Shown: positions 52,737-61,388, counted from the first letter of the stretch. The stretch: 64,000 nt of DNA from Palsa-513 sp036510225 (GCA_036510225.1 DATCEH010000108.1:11351-75350); one strand, 5' to 3'. Numbers and translations are program-made. Notes: a model not told the origin generated them from the letters alone.

Positions 52737-54110
52737 CTAGACGGGAGCCCGGTCGCGCTTGCGCTCGGCGACCGTGTCGCGGACGGCGTCCCAGTCGATG
52801 TCCTTGAAGTTGTGCATCGGGCAGTACTTCGGCCCGCACATCGAGCAGAACTCGGCCGTCTTGAAGTAGTCGTCGGCGAGCGTCTCGTCATGCATCGCCC
52901 GGGCCGTCTCCGGGTCGAGGGCGAGCTCGAACTGCTTGTTCCAGTCGAACGAGAATCGCGCCTCCGAGAGTGCCCGATCCCACTTGGCGGCCCGCCGGTT
53001 GCCGCGGGCGAGGTCGGCCGCGTGAGCGGCGATCCGGTAGGCGATCAGGCCCTGCTTGACGTCCTCGGCGTTCGGCAGGCCGAGGTGCTCCTTGGGCGTG
53101 ACGTAGCAGAGCATCGACGTCCCGTGCCAGCCGACGATCGCCGCGCCGATCGCCGAGGTGATGTGGTCGTACCCGGGGGCGATGTCGGTGACGAGTGGCC
53201 CGAGCGTGTAGAACGGCGCCTCGTGGCAGAGCTCCTGCTGCTTGCGGACGTTCATCTCGAGCTGGTCGATCGGGATGTGGCCGGGACCCTCGACCATCAC
53301 CTGGACGTCTCGCTCCCACGCCCGCTCGGTCAGCTCGCCGAGCGTCTTCAGCTCGGCGAACTGCGCGGCGTCCGACGCGTCGGCGATCGACCCGGGCCGC
53401 AACCCGTCGCCAAGCGAGATCGAGACGTCGTAGCGACGGAAGATCTCGAGAATCTCGTCGTAGCACTCATACAGCGGGTTCTCCCGCATGTGGGCGACCA
53501 TCCACCGGGCGAGAACGCCGCCGCCGCGCGAGACGATCCCGGTGACCCGGTGCTGGCAGAGCGGGAGATGCTCGAGGCGCAGGCCGGCGTGGATCGTCAT
53601 GTAGTCGACGCCCTGCCTCGCCTGGTGCTCGATGTTCGCGAGCAGTCCGTCGATCGAGAGGTCCTCGATCGACTTGACCGACTCGAGCGCCTGGTAGATC
53701 GGGACAGTCCCGATCGGGACGGTCGCCGCGGCGATGATCGCCTCGCGGGTCGCGTCGATCTTCTTGCCGGTCGACAGGTCCATCACCGTGTCGGCGCCCC
53801 ACTTCTCGGAGACCGTCAGCTTGGCGACCTCTTCGGCGAGGCCCGACGACGTCGGCGAGTTGCCGATGTTCGAGTTGATCTTGACCCGGGCCTTCAGGCC
53901 GATCGCCATCGGGTCGAGGGCCGCGTGGTTGACGTTCGCCGGAATGATCATCCGCCCGCGGGCGACCTCGTCGCGGATCAGGTCCGCCGGGAGCTCCTCG
54001 CGCTCGGCGACCCGGGCCATCTCAGGCGAGATCGTGCCCAACCGGGCAAGGTGCATCTGCGTGCGGCACTCGCTGTCCTTGGCGAATGCGCTGCGGTGCT
54101 CAGGCGGCAT
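52737..54110 (-). CDS. thiC: phosphomethylpyrimidine synthase ThiC
   Basis: 457 residues. ThiC converts aminoimidazole ribotide to HMP phosphate, a radical-SAM reaction of thiamine synthesis. Key parts: INSNIGNSPTSSGLAEEVAK, MDLSTGKKIDATREAI, PIGTVPIYQALESVKSIEDL, SLGDGLRPGSIADASDAAQF, VMVEGPGHIPIDQLEMNVRK, and the C-terminal cluster motif EFCSMCGPKYCPMHNF (CxxCx4C) that binds the 4Fe-4S cluster. The length suits the bacterial short form that lacks the plant-type N-terminal extension. GGAAG stands before the ATG, and a TPP riboswitch lies directly upstream, so expression falls when thiamine diphosphate is plentiful. Confidence 0.97.
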   Translation of the reverse strand: MPPEHRSAFAKDSECRTQMHLARLGTISPEMARVAEREELPADLIRDEVARGRMIIPANVNHAALDPMAIGLKARVKINSNIGNSPTSSGLAEEVAKLTVSEKWGADTVMDLSTGKKIDATREAIIAAATVPIGTVPIYQALESVKSIEDLSIDGLLANIEHQARQGVDYMTIHAGLRLEHLPLCQHRVTGIVSRGGGVLARWMVAHMRENPLYECYDEILEIFRRYDVSISLGDGLRPGSIADASDAAQFAELKTLGELTERAWERDVQVMVEGPGHIPIDQLEMNVRKQQELCHEAPFYTLGPLVTDIAPGYDHITSAIGAAIVGWHGTSMLCYVTPKEHLGLPNAEDVKQGLIAYRIAAHAADLARGNRRAAKWDRALSEARFSFDWNKQFELALDPETARAMHDETLADDYFKTAEFCSMCGPKYCPMHNFKDIDWDAVRDTVAERKRDRAPV

Positions 54111-54116
54111 CTTTCA

Positions 54117-54205
54117 CTTCCTTCGCTGGCATGATCCAGATCAGGTCGGCGGGTCGGCGCGGGCGCGCCCTCTCAGCCCCGGATGGGACTCCCCGGATCG
54201 GTTTC
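54117..54205 (-). promoter_or_regulatory. TPP riboswitch (THI element) of thiC
   Basis: On the minus strand the conserved pieces appear in order: GGGGCTGAGAGG (core CTGAGA at 54176-54171), ACCCGCCG, and GACCTGATCTGGATCATGCC then AGCGAAGGAAG, which matches the consensus ACCTGATCTGGaTAATgCCaGCG almost exactly. It ends 6 bases before the thiC ATG with the GGAAG Shine-Dalgarno inside its last strand, so control is probably at translation. The 5' arm lies inside the last codons of the NUDIX gene, and the stop codon of that gene is part of CTGAGA. Confidence 0.93.
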
Positions 54206-54781
54206 CAGCGATGCTAGCGACTCCGGCAGGACTCGACTCGCCCCGACCGTCCGGTCCGGACCGGCGAGCGTTTCGAGGACCTCGGCGACATGCTCGCCAG
54301 GGTGCGCGGGGAGCGACTCCGGGGGAAACCAGCCGACCTCGGCGAGCTCGATGTCGTCGGGTGAGACCAGGCGATCGGCGAGCTCGGCCTCGAAGTAGTG
54401 GACCGTATCGTTGCGACGGCCGATCCGCAGGACGAGCGACCCGATCTCACGCAATGCCGGATCGACGCCGAGCTCCTCGCCGAGCTCGCGGCCGGCGGCC
54501 ACGCCGGGCTCCTCCCGCCGGTGGACGAAGCCCCCGGGAAACTCCCAGGCCCGGCGATCGCCGTAGGTGTGGCGGACGAGAAGAACGTCTCCCTCGTTGA
54601 ACAGAACGCACTTGACACCCCGGTTGCGGGAGCCGACGGTCGACCACCAGGCGTAGGCCGCGGTCGACGCGAACCGATAGCCGACGCGGAGGATCCGCCG
54701 GCCGAGCGGTCGACCGTCGAGGAGTCGACGGTGGATCGGTCGACCGGGGGCTCGCCGACTGCGCGGGGGTCGCCGGTTCAC
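54173..54781 (-). CDS. NUDIX hydrolase
   Basis: 202 residues from a GTG at 54781 with GGAAG before it; there is no better start closer to the domain. After a basic leader and an aromatic segment (RVGYRFASTAAYAWWSTVGS) comes RGVKCVLFNEGDVLLVRHTY and the Nudix box GGFVHRREEPGVAAGRELGE ELG (pattern GX5EX7REUXEEXGU). The family hydrolyses nucleoside diphosphates linked to another group; the substrate here is unknown. The gene ends inside the TPP riboswitch of thiC on the same strand, so its mRNA must run through the riboswitch. A link to thiamine (for example clearing of oxidised or phosphorylated intermediates) is conceivable but unproven. Confidence 0.85.
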   Translation of the reverse strand: MNRRPPRSRRAPGRPIHRRLLDGRPLGRRILRVGYRFASTAAYAWWSTVGSRNRGVKCVLFNEGDVLLVRHTYGDRRAWEFPGGFVHRREEPGVAAGRELGEELGVDPALREIGSLVLRIGRRNDTVHYFEAELADRLVSPDDIELAEVGWFPPESLPAHPGEHVAEVLETLAGPDRTVGASRVLPESLASLETDPGSPIRG

Positions 54782-54822
54782 GCTTCCAGCCTGACAGCCT
54801 CCGGCCGCGACTGCCTGCCGGC

Positions 54823-54828
54823 TAGGCT
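54823..54828 (+). promoter_or_regulatory. candidate -10 box TAGGCT, leaderless ABC operon
   Basis: TAGGCT ends 7 bases before the GTG at 54836; no Shine-Dalgarno lies between. The ABC operon mRNA is probably leaderless. Confidence 0.5.
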
Positions 54829-54835
54829 TCGACGC

Positions 54836-55816
54836 GTGACGCAGACCGGCAACGGTGACGGCCCGGTAGAGATGATCCGCGTCGAGGGCCTCCGCAAACG
54901 CTATGCGCCGGACGGGCCGGACGCGGTCGGCGGCGTCGACTTCGCGGTCGCGCAGGGCGAGATCTTCGGCCTGCTCGGGCCGAACGGAGCGGGCAAGACG
55001 ACGACGATCGGAACGATGACGACGCGGGTCAGGCCGACCGCCGGCCGGGTCCTCGTCGATGGGATCGACGTCGCCAGGGATCCGGTCGCCGTCAAGCAGC
55101 GGATCGCCGTGGTCCCGCAGATGAGCAACCTCGACCGGACGCTGACCGCCCTCGAGAACCTGACCTTCCACGCCGCGTACTTCGGGGCTCCCCGCCGGGA
55201 GCGGCGCAAGCGAGCCCTCGAGCTGCTCGACCGGTTCGGTCTCGGCGGTCGTGAGTCCGACAAGGTGAACAAGTACTCCGGCGGGATGGCCCAGCGGCTG
55301 ATGATCGCCCGGGCCCTGATGCACCAGCCGAAGCTTCTCGTGCTCGACGAGCCGACGACCGGCCTGGATCCCCAGTCCCGTCTCTTCCTCTGGGAGCGGA
55401 TCGTCGAGCTTCGCGAGCTGGGGACGACGCTCCTCCTGACGACCCACGACATGCTCGAGGCCGACCGCCTGTGCGACCGGATCGCGATCATGGACCACGG
55501 CCAGCTGATCGCCAATGACACGCCACGCGGCCTGCGGCGGCTGCTCCCGGCCGAGCGAGGTCTCGAGCTCCTGCTCGAGAGCCCGACCGACCCGCTCGAC
55601 CGGTTCGAGCGGCGGCCGGAGGTCGAACGAGCCAGCTCGAACGATGCCGGCAGCGGTCGCTGGCAGGTCCGCCTCTACGGCGCCGACGAGCAGCTCCCCG
55701 ACGCGGCGATCGCCGTGACCCGCGAGCCGGGCGGCCCGGTCCTGGCCGAGCTGCGGCGGATCGAGGGCACGCTCGAGGACGTCTTCGTCCACCTGACCGG
55801 ACGCGACCTCCGATGA
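54836..55816 (+). CDS. ABC transporter ATP-binding protein (DrrA-like)
   Basis: 326 residues from a GTG. Walker A LLGPNGAGKTTTIGTMTT, Q-loop AVVPQMSNLDRTLTALEN, signature NKYSGGMAQRLMIARAL, Walker B LLVLDEPTTGLDPQSRL and H-loop LLTTHDMLEADRL are complete. A C-terminal extension ends in RRIEGTLEDVFVHLTGRDLR, the DrrA-type tail. The longer upstream frame is antisense to the NUDIX gene and was not used. It is followed by an 18-codon ORF and the permease, each overlapping by ATGA. Confidence 0.94.
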   Translation: MTQTGNGDGPVEMIRVEGLRKRYAPDGPDAVGGVDFAVAQGEIFGLLGPNGAGKTTTIGTMTTRVRPTAGRVLVDGIDVARDPVAVKQRIAVVPQMSNLDRTLTALENLTFHAAYFGAPRRERRKRALELLDRFGLGGRESDKVNKYSGGMAQRLMIARALMHQPKLLVLDEPTTGLDPQSRLFLWERIVELRELGTTLLLTTHDMLEADRLCDRIAIMDHGQLIANDTPRGLRRLLPAERGLELLLESPTDPLDRFERRPEVERASSNDAGSGRWQVRLYGADEQLPDAAIAVTREPGGPVLAELRRIEGTLEDVFVHLTGRDLR

Positions 55817-55869
55817 CACTCGAACCACCGGGACGTCCGATGACGCTCGAAGCACGGGGCCTCCGATGA
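55813..55869 (+). CDS. 18-codon relay ORF between the ABC ATPase and permease genes
   Basis: ATG at 55813 overlaps the ATPase stop (ATGA) and its own TGA at 55867-55869 overlaps the permease ATG (ATGA). The peptide would be MTLEPPGRPMTLEARGLR. The DNA consists of two diverged copies of a 26-27-base unit that begins CCGATGAC and contains CTCGAA, with a third start at the permease ATG. So the unit was duplicated together with its overlap signal. Its role may be to hand terminating ribosomes on to the permease start instead of making a useful peptide. Confidence 0.5.
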   Translation: MTLEPPGRPMTLEARGLR

Positions 55870-56648
55870 GGCTCGGCGTCCGCAGCCGGGCGTTCGTCGC
55901 CCTGTGTGAGCGCGACCTGTGGGTGACCGTCCGCCACGAGCCGGTCGGCTTCCTCGCCCAGGCGCTCCTCCAGCCGTTGTTCCTGCTGTTCGTCTTCGGC
56001 CGCGTCCTACCCGAGATCGGCCAGGCCCGCGGGGCCTACGGAACACAGCTGATGCCCGGTGTGCTTGCCCTGACCGTCGTGCTCACGGCCCTCCAGAACA
56101 CGGCCCTCCCCCTGGTCATCGAGTTCTCGTTCACCAAGGAGATCGAGGACCGCCTGCTCGCGCCGCTGCCGACGTGGGCCGTCGCCCTCCAGAAGATGGT
56201 CATCGCGTCGTTCCGGGGAGTGATCTCCGGACTCCTGATCCTGCCGATGGCCGAGCTGATCCTCCCCGGCGGGATCGACCTCGGCGGGGCGTCGGTCGTC
56301 GCGTTCGCGGCGATCCTCGTGCTCGGGGCGCTGGCCGGCGCGGCGATGGGCATGGTGCTCGGAACGGCGGTCCCGCCCAACCGGATCAGCGTGGCGTTCG
56401 CGATCGTCCTGACGCCGCTGATCTACACCGGAGCGACGTTCTATCCGTGGCCGTCGCTCGCCAATCTCGAGTGGTTCCAGATCATCACCCTCGGCAACCC
56501 GCTGACCTACGTCAGCGAGGGCATGCGCGCGTCGCTGACCGATGTCCACCACCTCGCGTCTGGGTGGATCGGCGTCGGCATCGTCGTGGCTCTGTCAATC
56601 TTCACGATGCTCGGCGTGCGGGGCTTCGTCCGCCGGGCAGTCGACTGA
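55866..56648 (+). CDS. ABC-2 type permease (DrrB-like)
   Basis: 260 residues with six membrane helices. LCERDLWVTVRHEPVGFLAQ is the amphipathic entry, TKEIEDRLLAPLPTWAVALQ the conserved cytoplasmic loop, GTAVPPNRISVAFAIVLTPL and EWFQIITLGNPLTYVSEGMR the family signature before the last helix. The partner ATPase is encoded just upstream. The next gene, a secreted small protein, starts on the last base of its stop (TGATG). Confidence 0.93.
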   Translation: MRLGVRSRAFVALCERDLWVTVRHEPVGFLAQALLQPLFLLFVFGRVLPEIGQARGAYGTQLMPGVLALTVVLTALQNTALPLVIEFSFTKEIEDRLLAPLPTWAVALQKMVIASFRGVISGLLILPMAELILPGGIDLGGASVVAFAAILVLGALAGAAMGMVLGTAVPPNRISVAFAIVLTPLIYTGATFYPWPSLANLEWFQIITLGNPLTYVSEGMRASLTDVHHLASGWIGVGIVVALSIFTMLGVRGFVRRAVD

Positions 56649-56998
56649 TGCGCACGTCCAACCACATTCTCGCGATCACAGCAGCCTCCACGGCTGCCGT
56701 CCTGCTGGCCGCGACCAGCCTGCCGGCGGCCGCCGGGGCAACGGCGGCGCCGATCCACAAGCTGACCAAGACGATCGCACAGGCCGCGGCGCTCAAGGAT
56801 GCGAAGGCGGCGGCGACGATCAGCGGCGGCGACAAGGTGATCATCAGCAACTGCCGGACCTACGGCAAGGCGGATTTCAAGTGCTCGGTCCAACTGATCC
56901 CCGAGAGCAGCGCGTCCCGCTGTCACTGGACGGACACGATCAACCTGGTCAAGGGAAAGCCGAACGTCAGGTATTCCGGCGTCGTCTGCTCGGGATGA
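56648..56998 (+). CDS. small secreted four-cysteine protein coupled to an ABC exporter
   Basis: 116 residues. A signal peptide (RTSNHILAITAASTAAVLLA, cleavage after AAAGATA near 34) precedes a mature domain of about 80 residues with four Cys in VIISNCRTYGKADFKCSVQL, RCHWTDTINLVKG and VRYSGVVCSG, likely two disulfides. Its start overlaps the permease stop by one base. I know no family. It could be a lipid- or ligand-binding accessory of the exporter, or an immunity/binding protein. The 3' end overlaps a convergent gene by 32 bases. Confidence 0.75.
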   Translation: MRTSNHILAITAASTAAVLLAATSLPAAAGATAAPIHKLTKTIAQAAALKDAKAAATISGGDKVIISNCRTYGKADFKCSVQLIPESSASRCHWTDTINLVKGKPNVRYSGVVCSG

Positions 56999-59390
56999 GC
57001 CGGCGCTGGGCCCTTGCGATCGGTGATGCCTCGTCTGTGACGGGCACCCGGATCGGGCCTGCGGTCGCCGTCGCCGGCTCGTAGCGGCCGGCGGCCGCCT
57101 GGTCACCGGCGGTGACCGTCGTCGACTCCGGCGGGTCGAGCACGCCGGGCGGAGGGGCGCGGACGTAGGCGCACAGGCACGCGACACCGCCGGTCCCGAA
57201 GATCAGCTCGGACGCGCCGGAGTCGTTGAAGATCGCGCACGACAGGGCCGCGGCGAAGCCACCGGCGAGGCAGGCCGGCCAGAGGGCGTCGGGGGCGACG
57301 GCGGCGAACACCCGGTGGCGGTGGCGGGCGGCGTACGTCGCGGCGAGCAGGGCGAGCACGGTCAGGAGTGGGATCTCGCCGACCCTGAGGATGCTCCAGG
57401 CGACGTCGTAGCGGCGCTGGACGATGTCCCAGACGTCGCCGCCGTTGGGTGCCTCGACGACGTTGCGCAGAAAATCGCTGTTGCCCTTCGTCGCAAGGTC
57501 GACGCCGGCCAATCCGACGAGCGCAACAAGCGGGGCGATGAGTGCCAGGAGGACGGCCCGCCACGTGACGCGAGGCAGCATCAGCAGCGCGGCGACGCCG
57601 AAGCCGGCGGCGATCGTGAAGATCCCCCCGACATCGGCGCCGAGCCGACCCGGACAGACGACGAGCGCCGAGGCGAGGCCGGCGCCGACGAGGATCAGCG
57701 CGCTGCGGGGGGACCGCTCCCGCCGGCGGAGGCCCGCGGCGACGAGGGCGAGGACGAGCAGGGTCGAGGCGATCTCGAGGTCGTTGTCGACGCCGTAGAA
57801 GCGGACTCCGGCGAGCGGACTCGGCCCGAACACCGACTCGTCGATCAGGCGCGAACCCCGGGCGAGGTCGATCGTGTAGGCCAGCACACCGACCACGGCC
57901 GGGAGGATCGGGGCCCGCGGCCAGCCGACCAGGCGGTCGGAGAGCACGCCGAGCGCCAACGACCCGCCGGCCAGCACGCCGAGCTCGACGACCCGGCCGG
58001 GCGCGAGCGTCGCCGTGAGCAGGGCGACGCTCGGAATCCAGAGGACGCCGAGTCCGCCGGCCCGCAGGCCGATCCGGAGTCCCCTACGGTCGAGGAAGAT
58101 CCCGAGCAGGAGGATCACGCCGGCCCAGCTGAGGAGGAACGTCTCGAGCGACGGCCGCTGACGGGCGTTGACGACTCCGATCCGAGCACGGAAGGCCTTC
58201 AGGGACGCGGGATCGCGGGGCCCGCTCGTCGTGATCGGCTGGCCCTGGACCTGGTTTGGGATCGGGAGGCCGAGGTGGCCGAGCACGGTAGCCGTGATGT
58301 CGGTCGCCTCGACCATGCCGTTGACGTGGGTCGACCCCGAGGTCAGCGTGCCGCCGGATCCGTCACCCGCCAGGCCGAGCCAGAGCGTCTGGGCTCCGTG
58401 CAGCTCGGGCGGGCTCTCCAGAGCGACGACGAGTTGGCCGGGCTGGCGGTCGGCCAGCAGGTCACCGAGCTGGGCGTCGCCGGCGTCACCGCTGGAGAGC
58501 TCGACGACGACGAGGCGGCGGGAGTCGAGGGCCCGCTCGGTCCGGCTGACGAGCGACCCCGGCTCGCCGAGCGACACGGCGGCGACCGCGCCGGACCGGT
58601 CGGCCGCGATGATCGCACCCGGATGGCGCCACGGTCGGTTGCGGAAGTAGTTGGCCGCCTCTGTGATCCCGGCGTACGGCCCGCCGAGAATGCCGACGAA
58701 GGCGCCGCCGCCGGGAACCGTCCCGGCCAATAGACCGGGCAGCGCGTCAGCGGGGGCGGTGGCCGCCCGGGCGAGTGCCAATGGCCAGCCTCCAATGGAG
58801 GATGGCCCATGGCGGGAAACGTCCAGGTCGAGCTCGGGCGGCGTCTCCGGGCTGTAGCGATCCATCTGGATCCGTGCGCCCTGACTGACGTCGAGCAGCG
58901 CCTGGGCGGGGTCGTAGATGGCCTGGGTCGCGCTTGCCATGCCGAGCGCTAGGGACGGGTGTCCGGCCAGCCGGTCGAGGACGCTCTCGACGCTGGTGTG
59001 GGTCGGCGAGAGCTCGCTCGGGAAGAGCGCGACGATCACCGCGTCGGATGCCGCCGACGCCGCCGGCCCCGGCGGATGGACCCGGGTGGCCGGGAGCAGG
59101 GCGGCCGAGGCGACCGACCTGGGCACCGGCGACCTGGCCTTCGCGGCCGCGGCGGCGGCCTGCCGGCGGGCCTGGGCCGCGAGGTTCCGGCTGGCTTGGG
59201 CGAAGACGCTCTGGCCGGCTTGGGCCACAACCGGACGCTGGGAGGCCGCGGGCGCCGCGGGGGCCGCGCGGGCCGTGGGGGCCGCGGCGGCGGCCCGGCC
59301 GGCCGGGCCGAGAGCGACCACGACGAGGACGAGCCCTGCGAGGGCACCGGAGAGGACGGGCTTCGACCGCGACGGTGACCAGTGCCGCAC
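56967..59390 (-). CDS. large membrane protein with extracytoplasmic alkaline-phosphatase-like domain
   Basis: 807 residues. A signal-anchor (GALAGLVLVVVALGPAGRAA) is followed by an Ala-rich coiled stretch (about 45-100), then a soluble domain of about 280 residues with alkaline-phosphatase-superfamily features (SRRLVVVELSSGDAGDAQLG, THVNGMVEATDITATVLGHL and LPIPNQVQGQPI, where the DIxATVLxxLGLP pattern marks the fold). About ten to twelve membrane helices fill 410-750, then a charged tail. It resembles actinobacterial envelope proteins of unknown role; transfer or removal of phosphate-linked groups outside the cell is possible. Several expected metal ligands are not obvious, so activity is uncertain. 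Confidence 0.75.
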   Translation of the reverse strand: MRHWSPSRSKPVLSGALAGLVLVVVALGPAGRAAAAAPTARAAPAAPAASQRPVVAQAGQSVFAQASRNLAAQARRQAAAAAAKARSPVPRSVASAALLPATRVHPPGPAASAASDAVIVALFPSELSPTHTSVESVLDRLAGHPSLALGMASATQAIYDPAQALLDVSQGARIQMDRYSPETPPELDLDVSRHGPSSIGGWPLALARAATAPADALPGLLAGTVPGGGAFVGILGGPYAGITEAANYFRNRPWRHPGAIIAADRSGAVAAVSLGEPGSLVSRTERALDSRRLVVVELSSGDAGDAQLGDLLADRQPGQLVVALESPPELHGAQTLWLGLAGDGSGGTLTSGSTHVNGMVEATDITATVLGHLGLPIPNQVQGQPITTSGPRDPASLKAFRARIGVVNARQRPSLETFLLSWAGVILLLGIFLDRRGLRIGLRAGGLGVLWIPSVALLTATLAPGRVVELGVLAGGSLALGVLSDRLVGWPRAPILPAVVGVLAYTIDLARGSRLIDESVFGPSPLAGVRFYGVDNDLEIASTLLVLALVAAGLRRRERSPRSALILVGAGLASALVVCPGRLGADVGGIFTIAAGFGVAALLMLPRVTWRAVLLALIAPLVALVGLAGVDLATKGNSDFLRNVVEAPNGGDVWDIVQRRYDVAWSILRVGEIPLLTVLALLAATYAARHRHRVFAAVAPDALWPACLAGGFAAALSCAIFNDSGASELIFGTGGVACLCAYVRAPPPGVLDPPESTTVTAGDQAAAGRYEPATATAGPIRVPVTDEASPIARAQRRLIPSRRRRNT

Positions 59391-59558
59391 CCCGCCAGCT
59401 TACGTGGGCGGACGACCGGAGGCAGCCGGACTGGTGCAAGTCCTCCTGCATGCAACCGGAACTGCGGGGGTTGCACCCGAGGCCGTGTTAGGTTGGCGGC
59501 CGGGCGCGACGTGGGCAACGGTCGATCGGTTGCCGGCCGGGCGCAACCTGGGCACCTG

Positions 59559-60674
59559 ATGATCAGCCGGCACCGTCCTCAACCACGCACGCGCTGCCTC
59601 GCGGTGCTCGGTCTAGCCGGCCTGGCCGTCGGGACCGGCCCGGCCGGAGCGGCGTCGCCGGGCGCGATCAGCCAGAAGATCCAGGCGGCGCGGGTTCACG
59701 AGCAGGCCCTGCAGGCGGCGATCAACGCCGACAGCGGGAAGGTCAACAGCTTCAACGGTCAGATCAGCGACCTCCAGACGCGACTGAACGCGGTCCAGGC
59801 GACGGTCAACTACGAGACCGGTCAGCTGGCGACGACGCGGACTCAGCTCGGTGGAGCACGGTCGAAGCTGAACACCCTCCAGACGCGGTTGGCCCGGGAC
59901 CGGAAGATCCTCGACAGCCAACTCGTCGCCGCGTACGAGACGCCGCCGCCGAACGTGATGACGGTCGTCCTCGAGGCCCACGGGTTCAGCGACCTGCTCG
60001 AGCGGATGGACGATCTCAAGCTGGTCAGCAACGAGAACGCCACCGTGACGGCGGAGGTCCACAGCGAGGCGGCGGCGGTCGCGACTCAGACGACGGCGCT
60101 CGGCCGCCTGGAGGCCCGCCAACAGCTGGCGGCCGATTCGGTGCTGGTCCAGCGGGACGAGATCGCCCAGCTGCGCCTGTCGGTCGTCAACCGGCAGCTG
60201 GTCTACGCGCGAGCCCGGTCAGAGAAGACGGCCGAGATCTCGTCGATCAGTCATCGGCGGTTGGCCCTGGTCAGCGAGCTGGCGTCGTTGACGCCGAGCG
60301 TCAACACCGCCGAGGCGGACGCCCCGTCGCTGACGGCCGCGGCCGGCGGCGGAGGAGGCGGCGCCGGGTCGGGCTTCTTCCAGGCGGCGGGAACCAACTA
60401 CAGCGTCGGCGTCGAGCCGCAGATCGCCGCCCGGCTGAACACACTCGGCAAGGCGCTCGGCCTCCACCTGATCGGGATCTCCGGCTACCGGTCGCCGTCG
60501 CACTCGGTCGAGGTCGGCGGGTTCGCCGACGACCCCCACACCCGGGGGGACGCGTCGGACACGCCGGGCGTCGAAGGCGTCCCGGAGTCGACGCTCAACC
60601 AGTACGGGCTGACGAGGCCATTCCCCGGGGCGGCTGAGGCCGATCACATCCAGCTGCTCGGCGGACCCGGGTAA
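59559..60674 (+). CDS. secreted coiled-coil cell-wall protein with M15-like peptidase domain
   Basis: 371 residues from MISRHRPQPRTRCLAVLGLA, an export signal with cleavage near AGAAS. Residues about 35-255 form a long coiled coil (QALQAAINADSGKVNSFNGQ, LNTLQTRLARDRKILDSQLV) like those of EnvC/CwlO/PcsB-type proteins. After a Gly-rich hinge the C-terminal domain has LIGISGYRSPSHS, DDPHTRGDASDTPGV and AAEADHIQLLGG; the His-x6-Asp and final His match the zinc ligands of M15 D,D-carboxypeptidases. It probably trims peptidoglycan, with the coiled coil linking it to the division or elongation machinery (inference). Confidence 0.8.
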   Translation: MISRHRPQPRTRCLAVLGLAGLAVGTGPAGAASPGAISQKIQAARVHEQALQAAINADSGKVNSFNGQISDLQTRLNAVQATVNYETGQLATTRTQLGGARSKLNTLQTRLARDRKILDSQLVAAYETPPPNVMTVVLEAHGFSDLLERMDDLKLVSNENATVTAEVHSEAAAVATQTTALGRLEARQQLAADSVLVQRDEIAQLRLSVVNRQLVYARARSEKTAEISSISHRRLALVSELASLTPSVNTAEADAPSLTAAAGGGGGGAGSGFFQAAGTNYSVGVEPQIAARLNTLGKALGLHLIGISGYRSPSHSVEVGGFADDPHTRGDASDTPGVEGVPESTLNQYGLTRPFPGAAEADHIQLLGGPG

Positions 60675-60758
60675 GCAGCCGGCCGGGTTGGCGATCGCGC
60701 GGCGGACCAACCGACCATTCCGTCATCCGAGCGCGCCGTCGCCGCTCGCGTGGGCGCT

Positions 60759-61175
60759 TCAGTCGCGGGTGCGGTTTTCACCGACCGCGCGGGCCCGGCG
60801 GACATCCAGCCCTCCCAGCGACCACGGCCTGGCTCGGCCGGTCTTCAGCTGGTCGACGGCACCGAGCTGGACGAGCGCGTGGCGCGCGCACTGGCGAACG
60901 CTGCGGTCCGGGTCGGCGAGGACCGCCGCGATCGGGGTCACGGCTGACCGGTCACCGATCCGACCGAGCGCATGGAGCGCGGCAGCGCGAAACGGCTCGC
61001 TTGGAAAGCCGATCAGCCCGACGAGCGTCGGCACGCCGTCGATCGCCCGAAGTCGCCCGAGCGAACGCGCGGCCGCTTCGCGGAGGGTCGAGTCCCGGTT
61101 GGCCGCAACGTCGATCAGCGCGGCGATCGAGGCCTGCGTGTCAAAGCTGCCGAGCGCGACGACGGCCTCCTCGCG
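60759..61175 (-). pseudogene. HEAT-repeat protein, apparently truncated at the 5' end
   Basis: From about 61175 down the minus strand encodes PBS-lyase-type HEAT repeats: REEAVVALGSFDTQASIAAL, LREAAARSLGRLRAIDGVPT, FRAAALHALGRIGDRSAVTP and VRQCARHALVQLG. No start codon lies at the edge of the repeat region, and the open frame further upstream (to 61415) is only the antisense of a TetR fragment. It looks like the 3' part of a gene cut by a rearrangement at about 61177. If expressed from the ATG at 61415 it would carry about 80 unrelated residues. Confidence 0.55.
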
Positions 61176-61178
61176 AGC

Positions 61179-61388
61179 AACGCCGCCAAGGTCAGGGCGA
61201 TCGCCGACGCGCAACGCGACGGATTGCTGAGCACGCGCTTCGAACCCGCCGTCCTGCTCGGGCTGATCCTGACGATCTCGGGCACGTGGTCGTCGATGAC
61301 GCCGGAGTACACCCGGCTCGTCAGACGGCTCTCGGTGGCAAAGCGTCGTCAGGCGATCGTCGACGCCGTCGCAGCCCTGCTCGCGTGA
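61179..61388 (+). pseudogene. C-terminal fragment of a TetR-family regulator
   Basis: The plus strand encodes NAAKVRAIADAQRDGLLSTR, FEPAVLLGLILTISGTWSSM, TPEYTRLVRRLSVAKRRQ and AIVDAVAALLA with a stop, the standard end of TetR proteins (ligand-domain helices). The DNA-binding domain is absent; the sequence upstream is antisense to the HEAT repeats. Only about 69 codons remain. Confidence 0.6.

Noticed and set aside
57315..58733. A 472-codon plus-strand open frame antisense to the large membrane protein
   Set aside because: Low-complexity Glu/Asp/Arg-rich product with no motif; the minus strand shows signal, phosphatase-like fold and membrane helices.
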